NCBI RefSeq assembly: GCF_008692845.1 | Contig: NZ_VXJW01000014.1 | Coordinates: 1-64,000 of the forward strand | DNA length: 64,000 nt | Reading direction: 5' to 3' | Source: Salmonella enterica subsp. arizonae | GTDB lineage: Bacteria; Pseudomonadota; Gammaproteobacteria; Enterobacterales; Enterobacteriaceae | Shown: positions 44,925 to 55,247 of the stretch, one piece after another | How the letters are laid out: the number at the start of each line of letters is the position of its first letter | Numbering within the stretch: the first letter of the stretch is position 1 | Notes under the pieces: generated by a model | Told to the model about the DNA's origin: nothing | Database searches by the model: none | What the model saw: the letters and a program-made list of their open reading frames with translations, nothing else | Program-made: the position numbers and the translations under genes

Positions 44925-45758
44925 ATGAATGATTCTCTAAAAGCGCAATGCGGTGCGGAATTTTTAGGCACCGGACTCTTTTTGTTTTTTGGTATCGGTT
45001 GTTTGAGCGCGCTCAAAGTCGCAGGCGCCAGCCTTGGATTATGGGAGATTTGCATTATTTGGGGGCTTGGGATTTCACTGGCCGTTTACCTTACGGCCGG
45101 GATCTCCGGCGGACATCTTAATCCTGCGGTGACGATCGCGCTGTGGCTGTTTGCCTGCTTTCCCAGGCAGAAAGTATTGCCTTATATTATTGCCCAAGTT
45201 GCCGGCGCTTTTGGCGGCGCTCTGCTGGCGTATGTGCTTTATAGTAGCCTTTTTACTGAATTTGAGACTGCGCATCATATGGTGCGCGGTAGCGTTGAAA
45301 GTTTGCAATTAGCCAGTATTTTCAGTACCTATCCGGCCGCAGCGCTAAATGTATTGCAGGCGGCGTTGGTGGAAGTGGTAATTACGTCGATTCTGATGGG
45401 CATGATCATGGCATTGACGGATGATGGCAATGGCGTTCCTAAAGGGCCGCTTGCGCCTTTGCTTATTGGGATACTGGTTGCCGTTATCGGTGCGTCTACC
45501 GGGCCTCTTACCGGTTTTGCAATGAACCCGGCGCGTGATTTCGGCCCTAAGCTGTTCACATGGTTAGCGGGGTGGGGGAACATGGCGATGAGCGGTGGGC
45601 GAGAGAGCCCTTACTTTATCGTGCCGATTGTCGCGCCTGTTATCGGCGCCTGTGCCGGAGCGGCCATATATCGCTATTTTATTGGTAAGAATTTACCTTG
45701 TAATCGCTGTAAACCGGAAGAAAATGCGAACCAGATTCACAGCAATGATGTATCGTAA
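44925..45758 (+). CDS. pduF: Propanediol diffusion facilitator PduF
   Basis: Aquaglyceroporin (MIP family) of the inner membrane that lets 1,2-propanediol enter. The start MNDSLKAQCGAEFLGTG follows AGAAGGTGTCAC and gives 277 residues. Both pore motifs are present: the first NPA in SGGHLNPAVTIALW and the second NPA in GFAMNPARDFGPK. About six membrane segments. It is transcribed away from pdu and followed by pocR. Confidence 0.95.
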   Translation: MNDSLKAQCGAEFLGTGLFLFFGIGCLSALKVAGASLGLWEICIIWGLGISLAVYLTAGISGGHLNPAVTIALWLFACFPRQKVLPYIIAQVAGAFGGALLAYVLYSSLFTEFETAHHMVRGSVESLQLASIFSTYPAAALNVLQAALVEVVITSILMGMIMALTDDGNGVPKGPLAPLLIGILVAVIGASTGPLTGFAMNPARDFGPKLFTWLAGWGNMAMSGGRESPYFIVPIVAPVIGACAGAAIYRYFIGKNLPCNRCKPEENANQIHSNDVS

Positions 45759-45806
45759 AAACAGGTGAGATAATTTCGTGATCTGCTTTCACGAACTGAT
45801 CAAAAC

Positions 45807-45830
45807 GTCTCCCTGCAATGGGAGACTTTT
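45807..45830 (+). terminator. Terminator-like hairpin after pduF
   Basis: GTCTCCC (45807-45813) pairs with GGGAGAC (45820-45826), followed by TTTT. It lies about 50 bp after pduF and upstream of pocR, so part of the pduF transcript may end here while pocR uses its own promoters. Confidence 0.65.
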
Positions 45831-45935
45831 GGTATTGTCATTGTACTTTTTATCAGGGCCAGGATAATGGTAATAAAAAGTGAATGTAAATAATGTGTTT
45901 TGTTTATAACAATAAATTAACTGAGGGGTTTTATC

Positions 45936-46847
45936 ATGATTTCTGCGAGCGCTCTGAACTCAGAACTCATTAATAAAATCGCACAGGATTTTGCACAAGC
46001 CACCGGTCTGGCGGTTGTGGTTGTCAATATTCATGGTGATGAAATATCTGAGCTATTCAATTTCACGCCGTTTTGTCAGTTGATGCGGCAACATCCCCAG
46101 CATAGTACACGTTGTCGTATGAGCGATCGCTGCGGGGGACTGGAGGCATCGAAGTCCGATCAACCCTGTATTTATCGTTGTCATGCTGGGCTAACGGATT
46201 TTTCTATTCCGCTGGTAATTGCAGGGCATTTAGTTGGCTTTGTTTTATGCGGACAGGTTCGATTAAGTAATGACGTGGAGCTAGTAGACATTCTTAATGT
46301 CGACGATCGCTGGCAGGCTGACCCTGAGCTGTTGAATGAATTTCGGAATGTGCCAGAGATGGACTATTCACGAGTTATCGCCTCCGCCGATCTGCTTAAA
46401 CTGATTGTTGAGAATTGCCTGAAAAAACAACTCAATTTTGTGGTTATCAAAGACAATCCGCAGCAATCGGAGGCAAATAAAACCGCTCGTGGCCCCAGTC
46501 CGCATGACAGTAAAATGAAAAAAGCGCTTCGCTATATTGATGCGCATTTGTCCGACGATCTTCGTCTGGAAGATGTCGCCTCACATGTCTATCTCAGCCC
46601 CTATTACTTCAGCAAGTTATTCAAGAAATATCAGGGGATCGGGTTTAATGCATGGGTGAACCGCCAAAGAATGGTTAGCGCCAGAGAATTGCTTTGCCAT
46701 AGTGGCTGGAGTATTGCCAGTATTGCGCGTAATTTAGGCTTTTCGCAAACCAGCTATTTTTGCAAAGTCTTCCGCCAGACCTATCAGATTACACCGCAGG
46801 CTTACCGCCAGCAGATAAATGAGAGTTCTCGCCCTCCATCGATATAA
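45936..46847 (+). CDS. pocR: Regulatory protein PocR (AraC family)
   Basis: Transcription activator of both pdu and cob operons in response to 1,2-propanediol. It has 303 residues. The N-terminal sensory domain (about 5-165) holds a cysteine-rich stretch (CQLMRQ, RCRMSDRCGGLE, CIYRCHAGL) typical of PocR-like domains. The C-terminal AraC double helix-turn-helix (about 195-295) reads YIDAHLSDDLRLEDVASHVY with the second helix set around SIASIARNLGFSQTSYFCKV. It sits between the two regulons it controls. Confidence 0.96.
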   Translation: MISASALNSELINKIAQDFAQATGLAVVVVNIHGDEISELFNFTPFCQLMRQHPQHSTRCRMSDRCGGLEASKSDQPCIYRCHAGLTDFSIPLVIAGHLVGFVLCGQVRLSNDVELVDILNVDDRWQADPELLNEFRNVPEMDYSRVIASADLLKLIVENCLKKQLNFVVIKDNPQQSEANKTARGPSPHDSKMKKALRYIDAHLSDDLRLEDVASHVYLSPYYFSKLFKKYQGIGFNAWVNRQRMVSARELLCHSGWSIASIARNLGFSQTSYFCKVFRQTYQITPQAYRQQINESSRPPSI

Positions 46848-47149
46848 ATAGCAATATTTTGCTATTGCCGATTTTTGATAGTGTTTGTATCTGAATCATT
46901 TCAGAAAGAAAATGTATCTGGTGTGACAATAAATTGTCATAGCGCAACAAAATAATAAAAATTAGGGCATAAACTGCACCAGTTTTTATTTTTGTGATGA
47001 GGTACAGTGTTGGGAAAGATAACTTTTATTACGCTTTGTCGACACGTTCTATCGTCAATATACCGATATAGGGTGAGTAGATTAAAGTCAGATGAGCAGC
47101 CGCTCAGGTTATTGCTCATTAAAATGTAAAACATAGCACATTATAAATT
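46848..47149. promoter_or_regulatory. Intergenic region with the cob operon promoter
   Basis: About 300 bp between pocR and the cobalamin riboswitch, AT-rich and without a gene. The cob promoter, activated by PocR and subject to CRP/ArcA in Salmonella, must lie here. A short imperfect palindrome around 47053-47072 (GTCAATATACCGATATAGGG) is visible, but I cannot assign it to a protein. Confidence 0.6.
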
Positions 47150-47400
47150 GCTGTTATGGGTGTGCCGTACAGCCATAACGTAAACCAACAGGTTTACCAC
47201 ATTTGTGGTAGGGAAGGGGGTTAAAATCCCCCGCAGCCCCCGCTGCTGTGATGCTGACGACCCCGTAAAAACCACTGATCGCAAGATTGGGAAGGACGGG
47301 CGAGGATGACGCTAAGCCAGAAGACCTGCCTGTCGGTGATAACCAACAACTTCGGTGGGAAGTGGGTTGCGAAGACGCGTACAGTCGAAAGACTGAACAT
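47150..47400 (+). promoter_or_regulatory. Adenosylcobalamin riboswitch of the cbi/cob operon
   Basis: The conserved B12 box AGCCAGAAGACCTGCC is at 47315-47330. Upstream are the typical GC-rich arms (AGGGAAGGGGGTTAAAATCC with CCCGCAGCCCCCGCTGCTGT) and GGGAAGGACGGGCGAGGATG. It lies in the long leader of cbiA. In Salmonella adenosylcobalamin binding to this RNA hides the cbiA ribosome site and represses translation. Confidence 0.96.
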
Positions 47401-47444
47401 GTGCGTACCTGTATACCCCTACCACCCTGAACAGGATCAGGGTA

Positions 47445-48824
47445 ATGGCGGCAAGGCATCACGCATTTATTCTTGCAGGCACAGGAAGCGGTTGCGGCAA
47501 AACCACGGTAACGCTTGGTTTGCTGAGGCTGCTGCAAAAACGCGCGCTGCGCGTACAGCCGTTTAAAGTCGGACCAGATTACCTTGATACCGGCTGGCAT
47601 ACCGCTATCTGCGGTGTGGCGTCCCGTAATCTTGATAGTTTCATGCTTCCTCCTCCTGTTCTCAATGCATTATTTTGCGAACAAATGCGGCAGGCGGATA
47701 TCGCTGTCATTGAGGGAGTAATGGGGCTGTACGACGGCTATGGCGTCGATCCCAATTATTGCAGCACAGCCGCAATGGCGAAACAGTTGGGTTGCCCGGT
47801 TATACTGCTGGTGGATGGTAAAGCCGTTTCAACGTCGCTTGCTGCTACCGTCATGGGGTTTCAGCAATTCGACCCTACCCTCAACCTCGCCGGCGTGATT
47901 GTGAATCGCGTTAATAGCGAAGCCCACTATCAGCTTCTTAAAAATGCCATTGAGCATTATTGCTCACTGCCGGTACTGGGCTATGTCCCTCCTTGCGATG
48001 GCGTCGCATTACCTGAACGGCACCTGGGATTGATTACCGCCAAAGAATCCTTTGTCAATCAGCAATCGTGGCATGAATTCGCCGTCACGCTGGAACAGAC
48101 ACTGGATGTGGATGCGTTACTCTCGCTGAGCCTGTTATCAGCGCTTCCGGCGGGAATATGGCCTGAACGCCCTGGTCAGACGGCGGGGGCAGGGCTGACG
48201 CTTGCTCTGGCGGATGATGAAGCCTTTAACTTTTATTACCCCGATAACATCGATTTGCTGGAACGTACTGGCGTTGAGATCGTGCGCTTTAGCCCACTGC
48301 ATGACCGCGTATTGCCTGACTGTCAGATGATCTGGCTGGGCGGTGGATATCCTGAATTATACGCCGCGGATCTGGCGGCAAATACGATGATGTTAAAACA
48401 TTTGCGAGCTGCGCATCAGCGCGGCGCGGCGATTTATGCGGAGTGTGGCGGTCTGATGTATCTGGGGAGCACCCTGGAGGATAGCGGCGGAGAAATTCAT
48501 CAGATGGCGGATATTATCCCCGGCCACAGCAAAATGGGTAAGCGACTTACCCGCTTTGGTTACTGTGAAGCGCGGGCTATGCAGCCAACGCTATTGGCGG
48601 CGCCTGGTGAGATAGTGCGCGGCCATGAATTTCACTACTCAGATTTTATCCCCGAAACGCCCGCCGTTATGGCCTGTCGTAAGGTTCGCGATGGCCGCGT
48701 GTTACAAGAATGGACCGGTGGTTGGCGGAAAGGCAACACGTTTGCCAGCTACCTGCATGTCCATTTCGCCCAGCGTCCGGAAATGTTGCAGCACTGGCTG
48801 GCGGCGGCGAGGCGCGTATCATGA
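47445..48824 (+). CDS. cbiA: Cobyrinic acid a,c-diamide synthase CbiA
   Basis: ATP-dependent glutamine amidotransferase that amidates carboxylates a and c of the corrin ring. It has 459 residues: an N-terminal ATPase domain with P-loop GTGSGCGKTTVTLGL and a C-terminal class I glutaminase domain with the nucleophile in YAECGGLMYLG. First gene of the operon; the start follows the riboswitch leader. It overlaps cbiB (ATGA). Confidence 0.97.
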   Translation: MAARHHAFILAGTGSGCGKTTVTLGLLRLLQKRALRVQPFKVGPDYLDTGWHTAICGVASRNLDSFMLPPPVLNALFCEQMRQADIAVIEGVMGLYDGYGVDPNYCSTAAMAKQLGCPVILLVDGKAVSTSLAATVMGFQQFDPTLNLAGVIVNRVNSEAHYQLLKNAIEHYCSLPVLGYVPPCDGVALPERHLGLITAKESFVNQQSWHEFAVTLEQTLDVDALLSLSLLSALPAGIWPERPGQTAGAGLTLALADDEAFNFYYPDNIDLLERTGVEIVRFSPLHDRVLPDCQMIWLGGGYPELYAADLAANTMMLKHLRAAHQRGAAIYAECGGLMYLGSTLEDSGGEIHQMADIIPGHSKMGKRLTRFGYCEARAMQPTLLAAPGEIVRGHEFHYSDFIPETPAVMACRKVRDGRVLQEWTGGWRKGNTFASYLHVHFAQRPEMLQHWLAAARRVS

Positions 48825-49780
48825 CGATCCTTGCCTGGTGTATCGCCTGGGTGCTGGATTTTATCATCGGCGACCCTCAACACTGGCCCCATCCGGTACG
48901 CTGGATAGGCCGTTTAATCACGTTTGTGCAGCACATTGTGCGTCGCTATTGTCACAGCGACAAAGCGCTGCGGATTGGCGGCGGCGTAATGTGGATTGTG
49001 GTTGTCGGGGCGACCTGGGGCATGGCATGGGGCGTACTGGCGCTGGCGCAGCGGATTCATCCCTGGTTTGGCTGGTGCGTCGACGTCTGGATGATCTTTA
49101 CTGTGCTCGCCGGTCGCTCTCTGGCCCGCGCCGCACAGGATGTTGAACGGCCGTTACGGGAGGGCGACCTTGCGGAAAGCCGAATGAAACTCTCCTGGAT
49201 CGTCGGGCGCGATACGTCGCAACTTCAGCCTGAGCAGATCAATCGCGCCGTGGTGGAAACGGTTGCAGAAAACACCGTTGACGGCATTATCGCGCCGCTC
49301 TTTTTCCTCCTTCTCGGCGGCGCGCCGCTGGCGATGGCCTACAAAGCCGTCAATACCCTGGATTCGATGGTGGGCTACAAACATGAACAGTACCGGGCAA
49401 TAGGTATGGTTAGCGCCCGCATGGACGACGTAGCGAACTACCTTCCCGCCCGTCTGAGCTGGCTGTTGCTGGGCATTGCAGCAGGACTTTGTCGCCTGAG
49501 TGGTTGGCGTGCGCTGCGTATTGGCTGGCGTGACCGTTATAGCCATAGTAGCCCAAATTGCGCCTGGTCGGAAGCGTGTGTGGCTGGCGCCTTAGGTATC
49601 CAGCTAGGGGGCCCAAATAGCTACTTTGGCGAGCGTGTGGACAAACCCTGGATCGGCGACGCGCAGCGCAATATTTCCGTAGACGATATTTCCAGAACGA
49701 TTCGATTGATGTGGGTCGCTTCAACCCTGGCGCTGGCGCTGTTTATTGCGGCGCGGTGTTGGTTATCTGGCGCGGCCTGA
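48821..49780 (+). CDS. cbiB: Adenosylcobinamide-phosphate synthase CbiB
   Basis: Polytopic membrane protein that attaches aminopropanol phosphate to adenosylcobyric acid. The start at 48821 (MTILAWCIAWVLDFIIGDP) gives 319 residues. Motifs are GDPQHWPHPVRWIG, the acidic ENTVDGIIAPLFF and TLDSMVGYKHEQYR. PduX threonine phosphate supply feeds this step. Confidence 0.96.
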   Translation: MTILAWCIAWVLDFIIGDPQHWPHPVRWIGRLITFVQHIVRRYCHSDKALRIGGGVMWIVVVGATWGMAWGVLALAQRIHPWFGWCVDVWMIFTVLAGRSLARAAQDVERPLREGDLAESRMKLSWIVGRDTSQLQPEQINRAVVETVAENTVDGIIAPLFFLLLGGAPLAMAYKAVNTLDSMVGYKHEQYRAIGMVSARMDDVANYLPARLSWLLLGIAAGLCRLSGWRALRIGWRDRYSHSSPNCAWSEACVAGALGIQLGGPNSYFGERVDKPWIGDAQRNISVDDISRTIRLMWVASTLALALFIAARCWLSGAA

Positions 49781-49790
49781 GGACGACAGT

Positions 49791-50423
49791 ATGCATTATA
49801 TCCAGCACCCCCAAACCATTGAGGCCAACAGTTTCGCCATTATTGGCGACATTATTTGCGAAACGCGTCCTGATTATCGTTTTGTCAGTCCGCTCCATGA
49901 GGCCATTATCAAGCGGGTTATTCATACCACCGCCGATTTCGACTGGCTGGACATTTTGTGGTTCTCTGCCGATGCGCTGGAGCAGCTTTGTGATGCGCTA
50001 CGCCATTCATGCATTATTTATACCGATACCACGATGGCGCTGTCCGGCATTAATAAAAGATTGCTGGCGACGTTTGGCGGCGAGTGTCGTTGTTATATCA
50101 GCGATCCGCGCGTGGTGCGCGCCGCAAAAACGCAGGGGATTACCCGCTCAATGGCCGCCGTCGATATCGCTATTGCCGAGGAGGAGAAAAACAAGCTCTT
50201 TGTTTTCGGTAATGCACCGACAGCCCTGTTCCGTTTGCTTGAACATAACGTGACGGTGAGCGGCGTGGTGGGCGTACCGGTAGGCTTTGTCGGCGCGGCA
50301 GAGTCCAAAGAGGCGCTCACCCATAGCCATTTCCCGGCGATTGCCGCGTTAGGGCGTAAAGGCGGCAGTAACGTGGCTGCTGCTATCGTCAATGCGCTGC
50401 TTTATCACCTCCGGGAGGCCTGA
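49791..50423 (+). CDS. cbiC: Precorrin-8 / cobalt-precorrin-8 methylmutase CbiC
   Basis: Moves the methyl group from C-11 to C-12 to give cobyrinic acid. It has 210 residues from [20 protein letters not shown] (the catalytic His is in the MHYIQHP...TTMALSG set). The upstream in-frame start at 49746 lies inside cbiB and is rejected. It overlaps cbiD by one base. Confidence 0.95.
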   Translation: MHYIQHPQTIEANSFAIIGDIICETRPDYRFVSPLHEAIIKRVIHTTADFDWLDILWFSADALEQLCDALRHSCIIYTDTTMALSGINKRLLATFGGECRCYISDPRVVRAAKTQGITRSMAAVDIAIAEEEKNKLFVFGNAPTALFRLLEHNVTVSGVVGVPVGFVGAAESKEALTHSHFPAIAALGRKGGSNVAAAIVNALLYHLREA

Positions 50424-51562
50424 TGAGCGAGCTTTCCTTTGACGCGCCGGTCTGGCACCACGGTAAAGCGTTACGTAAAGGATATACCACCGGTTCCTGC
50501 GCGACGGCGGCGGCAAAAGTCGCCGCGCTGATGGTATTGCGTCAACATCTGATTCATCAGGTCTCCATCGTTACGCCGTCGGGTGTCACGCTATGTCTGA
50601 ACGTGGAGTCGCCGCATATTGAAGGCCAGCAGGCGATAGCCGCAATTCGTAAAGATGGCGGCGATGACGTGGATGCCACGCACGGGATGTTGATTTTTGC
50701 CCGCGTTACGCTCAACGACAGCGGTGAGATTACGCTCACTGGCGGCGAAGGTATCGGTACGGTAACGCGTAAAGGGGTCGGACTGCCGCTCGGGAGCGCC
50801 GCCATCAATCGTACGCCGCGCCATACCATTGAGTCTGCGGTGCGCGAAGCGATAGGCCCGGCGCGTGGGGCCGATGTGGAGATTTTTGCCCCGGAAGGCG
50901 AAGCGCGGGCGCAAAAAACGTATAACTCGCGGCTTGGCATTCTTGGCGGCATTTCCATTATTGGCACTACCGGCATTGTGACGCCGATGTCGGAAGAAAG
51001 CTGGAAACGTTCGCTGTCGCTGGAACTGGAGATCAAACGGGCGTCAGGATTAATGCGGGTGATACTCGTGCCGGGCAACCACGGCGAACGGTTTGTTCGT
51101 GAACAAATGGGCGTCGACACACAGGCGGTCGTCACCATGAGCAATTTTGTCGGCTACATGATTGAAGAGGCGGTACGGTTGGGATTTCGCCAGATAGTGC
51201 TGGTGGGCCATCCTGGCAAATTGATCAAAATCGCCGCCGGGATCTTTCATACCCATAGCCATATTGCCGATGCGCGGATGGAAACGCTGGTCGCGCATTT
51301 AGCTCTACTGGGCGCGCCGCTGGAGTTACTCACCCTGGTCGGTGATTGCGACACCACCGAAGCGGCAATGGAGCACATTGAAGCATATGGCTTCGGGCAT
51401 ATCTATAACCATCTTGCCAAACGTATTTGCTGGCGAGTCATGCAGATGCTGCGCTTTACCAAAACGCCGCCTGTCTGCGACGCCATCCTGTTTTCTTTTG
51501 ATAACCATATTCTCGGCAGTAATCGTCCCGTCGATGAGATTGCTAAGGAACTGCAATGCTAA
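50423..51562 (+). CDS. cbiD: Cobalt-precorrin-5B C1-methyltransferase CbiD
   Basis: A 379-residue enzyme of the oxygen-independent corrin pathway that methylates C-1 with S-adenosylmethionine. The family motif [16 protein letters not shown] is at the N-terminus, with [18 protein letters not shown] in the middle. It overlaps cbiE by 7 bp. Confidence 0.96.
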   Translation: MSELSFDAPVWHHGKALRKGYTTGSCATAAAKVAALMVLRQHLIHQVSIVTPSGVTLCLNVESPHIEGQQAIAAIRKDGGDDVDATHGMLIFARVTLNDSGEITLTGGEGIGTVTRKGVGLPLGSAAINRTPRHTIESAVREAIGPARGADVEIFAPEGEARAQKTYNSRLGILGGISIIGTTGIVTPMSEESWKRSLSLELEIKRASGLMRVILVPGNHGERFVREQMGVDTQAVVTMSNFVGYMIEEAVRLGFRQIVLVGHPGKLIKIAAGIFHTHSHIADARMETLVAHLALLGAPLELLTLVGDCDTTEAAMEHIEAYGFGHIYNHLAKRICWRVMQMLRFTKTPPVCDAILFSFDNHILGSNRPVDEIAKELQC

Positions 51563-52161
51563 CGGTCGTGGGAATGGGACCCGCCGGACGGCATCTGATG
51601 ACGCCTGCGGCGCTGGAAGCGATAGACCATGCCGATGCGCTGGCGGGCGGTAAACGCCATTTGGCGCAGTTTCCGACGTTTGGCGGCGAACGATTTACGC
51701 TGGGCGCGGATATTGGCGCGTTATTGTTCTGGATTGCCGCCCGTCGGGATAAAGGGATCGTGGTGCTGGCCTCCGGCGATCCGCTGTTTTATGGCATCGG
51801 TACACGCATGGTGGCGCATTTTGGTATCGAACAGGTTCGCATTATCCCTGGTATCAGCGCCGTACAGTATCTGTGCGCGCAGGCTGGAATTGATATGAAT
51901 GACATGTGGTTGACCAGTAGCCACGGTCGTTGCGTCAGCTTCGGGCAGCTGGCGAGCCATCGCAAAGTGGCGATGGTCACGGATGCTCGCTGCGGGCCGC
52001 GGGAAATCGCGCGGGAACTGGTCGCGCGCGGTAAAGGGCATCGCTTAATGGTGATTGGTGAAAATCTGGCGATGGAAAATGAGCGGATCCACTGGCTACC
52101 TGTCAGTGCGGTCAACGCCGACTATGAAATGAATGCAGTGGTGATCCTGGATGAAAGATGA
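51556..52161 (+). CDS. cbiE: Cobalt-precorrin-7 C5-methyltransferase CbiE
   Basis: SAM-dependent methyltransferase of the precorrin/tetrapyrrole type, 201 residues, with the family [20 protein letters not shown] start and the SAM-binding [12 protein letters not shown] motif. It acts with CbiT, whose gene it overlaps by 11 bp; the two are a fused protein (CobL) in some bacteria. Confidence 0.95.
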   Translation: MLTVVGMGPAGRHLMTPAALEAIDHADALAGGKRHLAQFPTFGGERFTLGADIGALLFWIAARRDKGIVVLASGDPLFYGIGTRMVAHFGIEQVRIIPGISAVQYLCAQAGIDMNDMWLTSSHGRCVSFGQLASHRKVAMVTDARCGPREIARELVARGKGHRLMVIGENLAMENERIHWLPVSAVNADYEMNAVVILDER

Positions 52162-52720
52162 GCTTTTTCTGCGCGGCGAGAACGTGCCGATGACCAAAGA
52201 GGCGGTACGGGCGCTGGCACTGTCGAAACTTGAGCTCCACCGCGCCAGTCACCTGATTGACGTCGGGGCGGGAACGGGAAGCGTCTCAATTGAAGCGGCG
52301 CTGCAATTTCCTTCGTTGCAGGTGACAGCTATCGAGCGTAATCCCGCCGCGCTACGGTTGCTTGATGAGAATCGCCAGCGTTTTGCCTGCGGCAATATCG
52401 ATATTCTCCCCGGCGAAGCACCCATGACCATAACCGGGAAAGCCGATGCGGTGTTTATGGGCGGCAGCGGCGGACATCTGACGGCGCTGATTGACTGGGC
52501 GATGGGCCATCTGCATCCCGGTGGCCGTCTGGTGATGACCTTTATCTTGCAGGAAAACCTCCATAGCGCGCTGGTGCATCTTGCGCGCATCGGCGCATGT
52601 CGAATGGACTGTGTACAGCTTCAGCTTTCATCGTTAACGCCGCTGGGGGCGGGGCACTATTTCAAACCTAACAACCCAGTTTTTGTTATCGCCTGTCAGA
52701 AGGAAGAAAACCATGTCTGA
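52151..52720 (+). CDS. cbiT: Cobalt-precorrin-6B C15-methyltransferase (decarboxylating) CbiT
   Basis: A 189-residue class I SAM methyltransferase with motif [18 protein letters not shown]; it methylates C-15 and decarboxylates the acetate side chain. The ATG ([20 protein letters not shown]) lies within the end of cbiE. It overlaps cbiF by 8 bp. Confidence 0.95.
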   Translation: MKDELFLRGENVPMTKEAVRALALSKLELHRASHLIDVGAGTGSVSIEAALQFPSLQVTAIERNPAALRLLDENRQRFACGNIDILPGEAPMTITGKADAVFMGGSGGHLTALIDWAMGHLHPGGRLVMTFILQENLHSALVHLARIGACRMDCVQLQLSSLTPLGAGHYFKPNNPVFVIACQKEENHV

Positions 52721-53486
52721 GACATTTGATCCCCGCTGTGTGTGGTTCGTCGGCGCCGGGCCGGGCGATCGCGAGCTGATCACGCTTAAAGGATACCGCC
52801 TGCTGCAACAAGCGCAGGTGGTTATCTATGCCGGTTCGCTGATCAATACCGAACTGCTGGATTACTGCCCCGCGCAGGCAGAACGCTACGACAGCGCCGA
52901 ACTGCATCTTGAGCAGATTATCGAGCTGATGGCGGCGGGCGTGAAAGCGGGAAAAACGGTGGTGCGTTTGCAAACGGGCGATGTCTCGCTGTACGGCTCC
53001 GTACGTGAGCAAGGCGAGGAGTTAACCCGCCGTGGTATCGACTGGCAGGTAGTGCCTGGCGTCAGCGCGTTTCTCGGCGCGGCGGCGGAGCTGGGTGTGG
53101 AATATACCGTACCGGAAGTATCGCAAAGTCTCATTATTACCCGTCTGGAAGGGCGTACGCCAGTACCGGCGCGCGAACAACTGGAGGCTTTCGCCAGCCA
53201 CCAGACGTCAATGGCGATTTATCTCTCCGTTCAGCGTATTCACCGGGTGGCCGAACGTCTCATTGCAGGCGGTTATCCGGCAACTACGCCTGTCGTGGTC
53301 ATCTATAAGGCTACCTGGCCGGAAAGTCAGACCGTTCGCGGCACATTAGCGGATATTAGCGACAAAGTCCGTGATGCTGGCATCCGTAAGACGGCGCTAA
53401 TCCTGGTCGGGAATTTTCTCGGTAAGGAGTATCACTACTCAAGACTCTATGCCGCGGACTTTAGCCATGAATACCGTAAAGCCTGA
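52713..53486 (+). CDS. cbiF: Cobalt-precorrin-4 C11-methyltransferase CbiF
   Basis: A 257-residue tetrapyrrole methylase starting [20 protein letters not shown]; the SAM-binding motif is [11 protein letters not shown]. The in-frame start at 52683 lies inside cbiT and is not used. It overlaps cbiG by 20 bp. Confidence 0.96.
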   Translation: MSETFDPRCVWFVGAGPGDRELITLKGYRLLQQAQVVIYAGSLINTELLDYCPAQAERYDSAELHLEQIIELMAAGVKAGKTVVRLQTGDVSLYGSVREQGEELTRRGIDWQVVPGVSAFLGAAAELGVEYTVPEVSQSLIITRLEGRTPVPAREQLEAFASHQTSMAIYLSVQRIHRVAERLIAGGYPATTPVVVIYKATWPESQTVRGTLADISDKVRDAGIRKTALILVGNFLGKEYHYSRLYAADFSHEYRKA

Positions 53487-54522
53487 ATCCATTGCGTTGT
53501 TTTGCCTGACGCCCGGCGGCGTGGCGCTGGCAAAGAGACTCGCCGCGATGCTGCCGTTAACCTGCTTTACCAGTGAAAAACTGCGGGAAGAGGGATTTAT
53601 TCCCTTCGATGGCGGATTCGCTAATACCGCGCGGCAGGCTTTTACCACTTATACCGCGCTCATTTTTATCGGCGCGACCGGTATTGCCGTTCGTGTCCTG
53701 GCGCCGTTAGTGAACGACAAGTTCAGCGATCCGGCGGTGGTCGTCATTGATGAACGTGGTCAACATGTCATTAGCCTGCTTTCCGGTCATGCGGGCGGGG
53801 CTAATGCCTTGACGCGCTACCTGGCTGGAATGTTAGGCGCCGATCCGGTGATTACCACGGCAACGGATGTCAATGAGATGTCCGCGTTGGACACCTTAGC
53901 TTTCCAGCTTAACGCCCGCATGACCGATCTTCGAACGGCGGTAAAAACCGTTAACCAGATGTTGGTCAGTCATCAACGTGTGGGGTTATGGTGGGATGCC
54001 GAACTGACGGAAGAGATCGGCCAGTGCGATATTCGCGGTTTTATCCCTGTTGATGATTTGCAGCGGTTGCCCGAACTGGATGCGCTTATCTGCGTCTCTT
54101 TGCGTAATGACCTCCCTGAGCTTTCCGTACTGCACTGGAAACTGGTACCCCAGCGCGTGGTGGCGGGAATTGGCTGTCGCCGCGATACGCCATTTCCCCT
54201 GTTAGCGACATTACTGGCGCGCCAGCTTGAAGCGCAAAAACTCGATCCGCTGGCGTTAAAAGCGATTGGCAGCGTCACGCTCAAAAAAGGGGAGCCGGGG
54301 CTTATTCAGCTCGCCTCCTGCTGCCGCGTGCCTTTTAAAACCTTTACCGCCGAAGCGTTGCGTGAATTCGAACACCATTTTCCCGGTTCTGGCTTCGTCA
54401 GAAAAACGGTGGGCGTCGGCAGTGTATCCGGCCCGGCAGCATGGTTATTAAGCCAGGGACAATTGTTAGGCGAGACCCTGCGAGAACAGGGCGTCACTAT
54501 TACTTTAGGAGTTGCACACTGA
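53467..54522 (+). CDS. cbiG: Cobalt-precorrin-5A hydrolase CbiG
   Basis: Opens the delta-lactone ring of cobalt-precorrin-5A and releases acetaldehyde. It has 351 residues from [18 protein letters not shown]. The core shows [19 protein letters not shown] and [20 protein letters not shown], and the C-terminal CobE-like domain begins near [15 protein letters not shown]. Its TGA overlaps the cbiH ATG. Confidence 0.95.
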   Translation: MNTVKPESIALFCLTPGGVALAKRLAAMLPLTCFTSEKLREEGFIPFDGGFANTARQAFTTYTALIFIGATGIAVRVLAPLVNDKFSDPAVVVIDERGQHVISLLSGHAGGANALTRYLAGMLGADPVITTATDVNEMSALDTLAFQLNARMTDLRTAVKTVNQMLVSHQRVGLWWDAELTEEIGQCDIRGFIPVDDLQRLPELDALICVSLRNDLPELSVLHWKLVPQRVVAGIGCRRDTPFPLLATLLARQLEAQKLDPLALKAIGSVTLKKGEPGLIQLASCCRVPFKTFTAEALREFEHHFPGSGFVRKTVGVGSVSGPAAWLLSQGQLLGETLREQGVTITLGVAH

Positions 54523-55247
54523 TGTTGAGCGTAATTGGTATTGGCCCCGGTTCGCAGGCAATGATGACGATGGAGGCTATCGACGCGCTTCAGGCGGCGG
54601 AAATCGTCGTGGGCTACAAAACCTATACCCATCTGGTTAAAGCATTTACCGGCGACAAACAGGTGATCAAGACCGGCATGTGTAAGGAAATTGAACGCTG
54701 CCAGGCGGCTATTGAACTGGCGCAGGCCGGGCATAACGTAGCGCTCATCAGCAGCGGCGATGCGGGAATTTACGGCATGGCGGGTCTGGTGCTGGAACTG
54801 GTCGGCAAGCAAAAACTGGACGTCGAGGTGCGGCTCATTCCTGGCATGACCGCCAGCATCGCCGCCGCCTCTTTACTGGGCGCGCCGCTGATGCATGACT
54901 TCTGCCATATCAGCCTCAGCGACCTGCTGACCCCGTGGCCGGTTATTGAAAAACGCATCGTTGCCGCTGGGGAAGCCGACTTTGTTATCTGTTTTTACAA
55001 CCCGCGCAGCCGCGGGCGCGAAGGGCATCTGGCGCGCGCGTTTGACCTGCTTGCCGCCAGTAAAAGCGCGCAAACGCCGGTTGGCGTGGTGAAATCCGCC
55101 GGACGTAAGAAAGAAGAAAAATGGCTGGCTACGCTCGGCGATATGGATTTTGAACCAGTGGATATGACCAGCCTGGTCATCGTCGGTAATAAAACGACCT
55201 ATGTTCAGGATGGGCTGATGATCACGCCGCGAGGTTACACGCTGTGA
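54522..55247 (+). CDS. cbiH: Cobalt-factor III / precorrin-3B C17-methyltransferase CbiH
   Basis: A 241-residue tetrapyrrole methylase that methylates C-17 and drives ring contraction. The start is [20 protein letters not shown] at 54522, with the SAM motif ISSGDAGIYGMAGL. An earlier in-frame start within cbiG is rejected. It overlaps cbiJ by 4 bp. Confidence 0.95.
   Translation: MLSVIGIGPGSQAMMTMEAIDALQAAEIVVGYKTYTHLVKAFTGDKQVIKTGMCKEIERCQAAIELAQAGHNVALISSGDAGIYGMAGLVLELVGKQKLDVEVRLIPGMTASIAAASLLGAPLMHDFCHISLSDLLTPWPVIEKRIVAAGEADFVICFYNPRSRGREGHLARAFDLLAASKSAQTPVGVVKSAGRKKEEKWLATLGDMDFEPVDMTSLVIVGNKTTYVQDGLMITPRGYTL

Noticed and set aside
47154-47600. 148-codon minus-strand frame across the riboswitch and cbiA start
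   Set aside because: It is antisense to the highly structured B12 leader; the structure explains the sequence.
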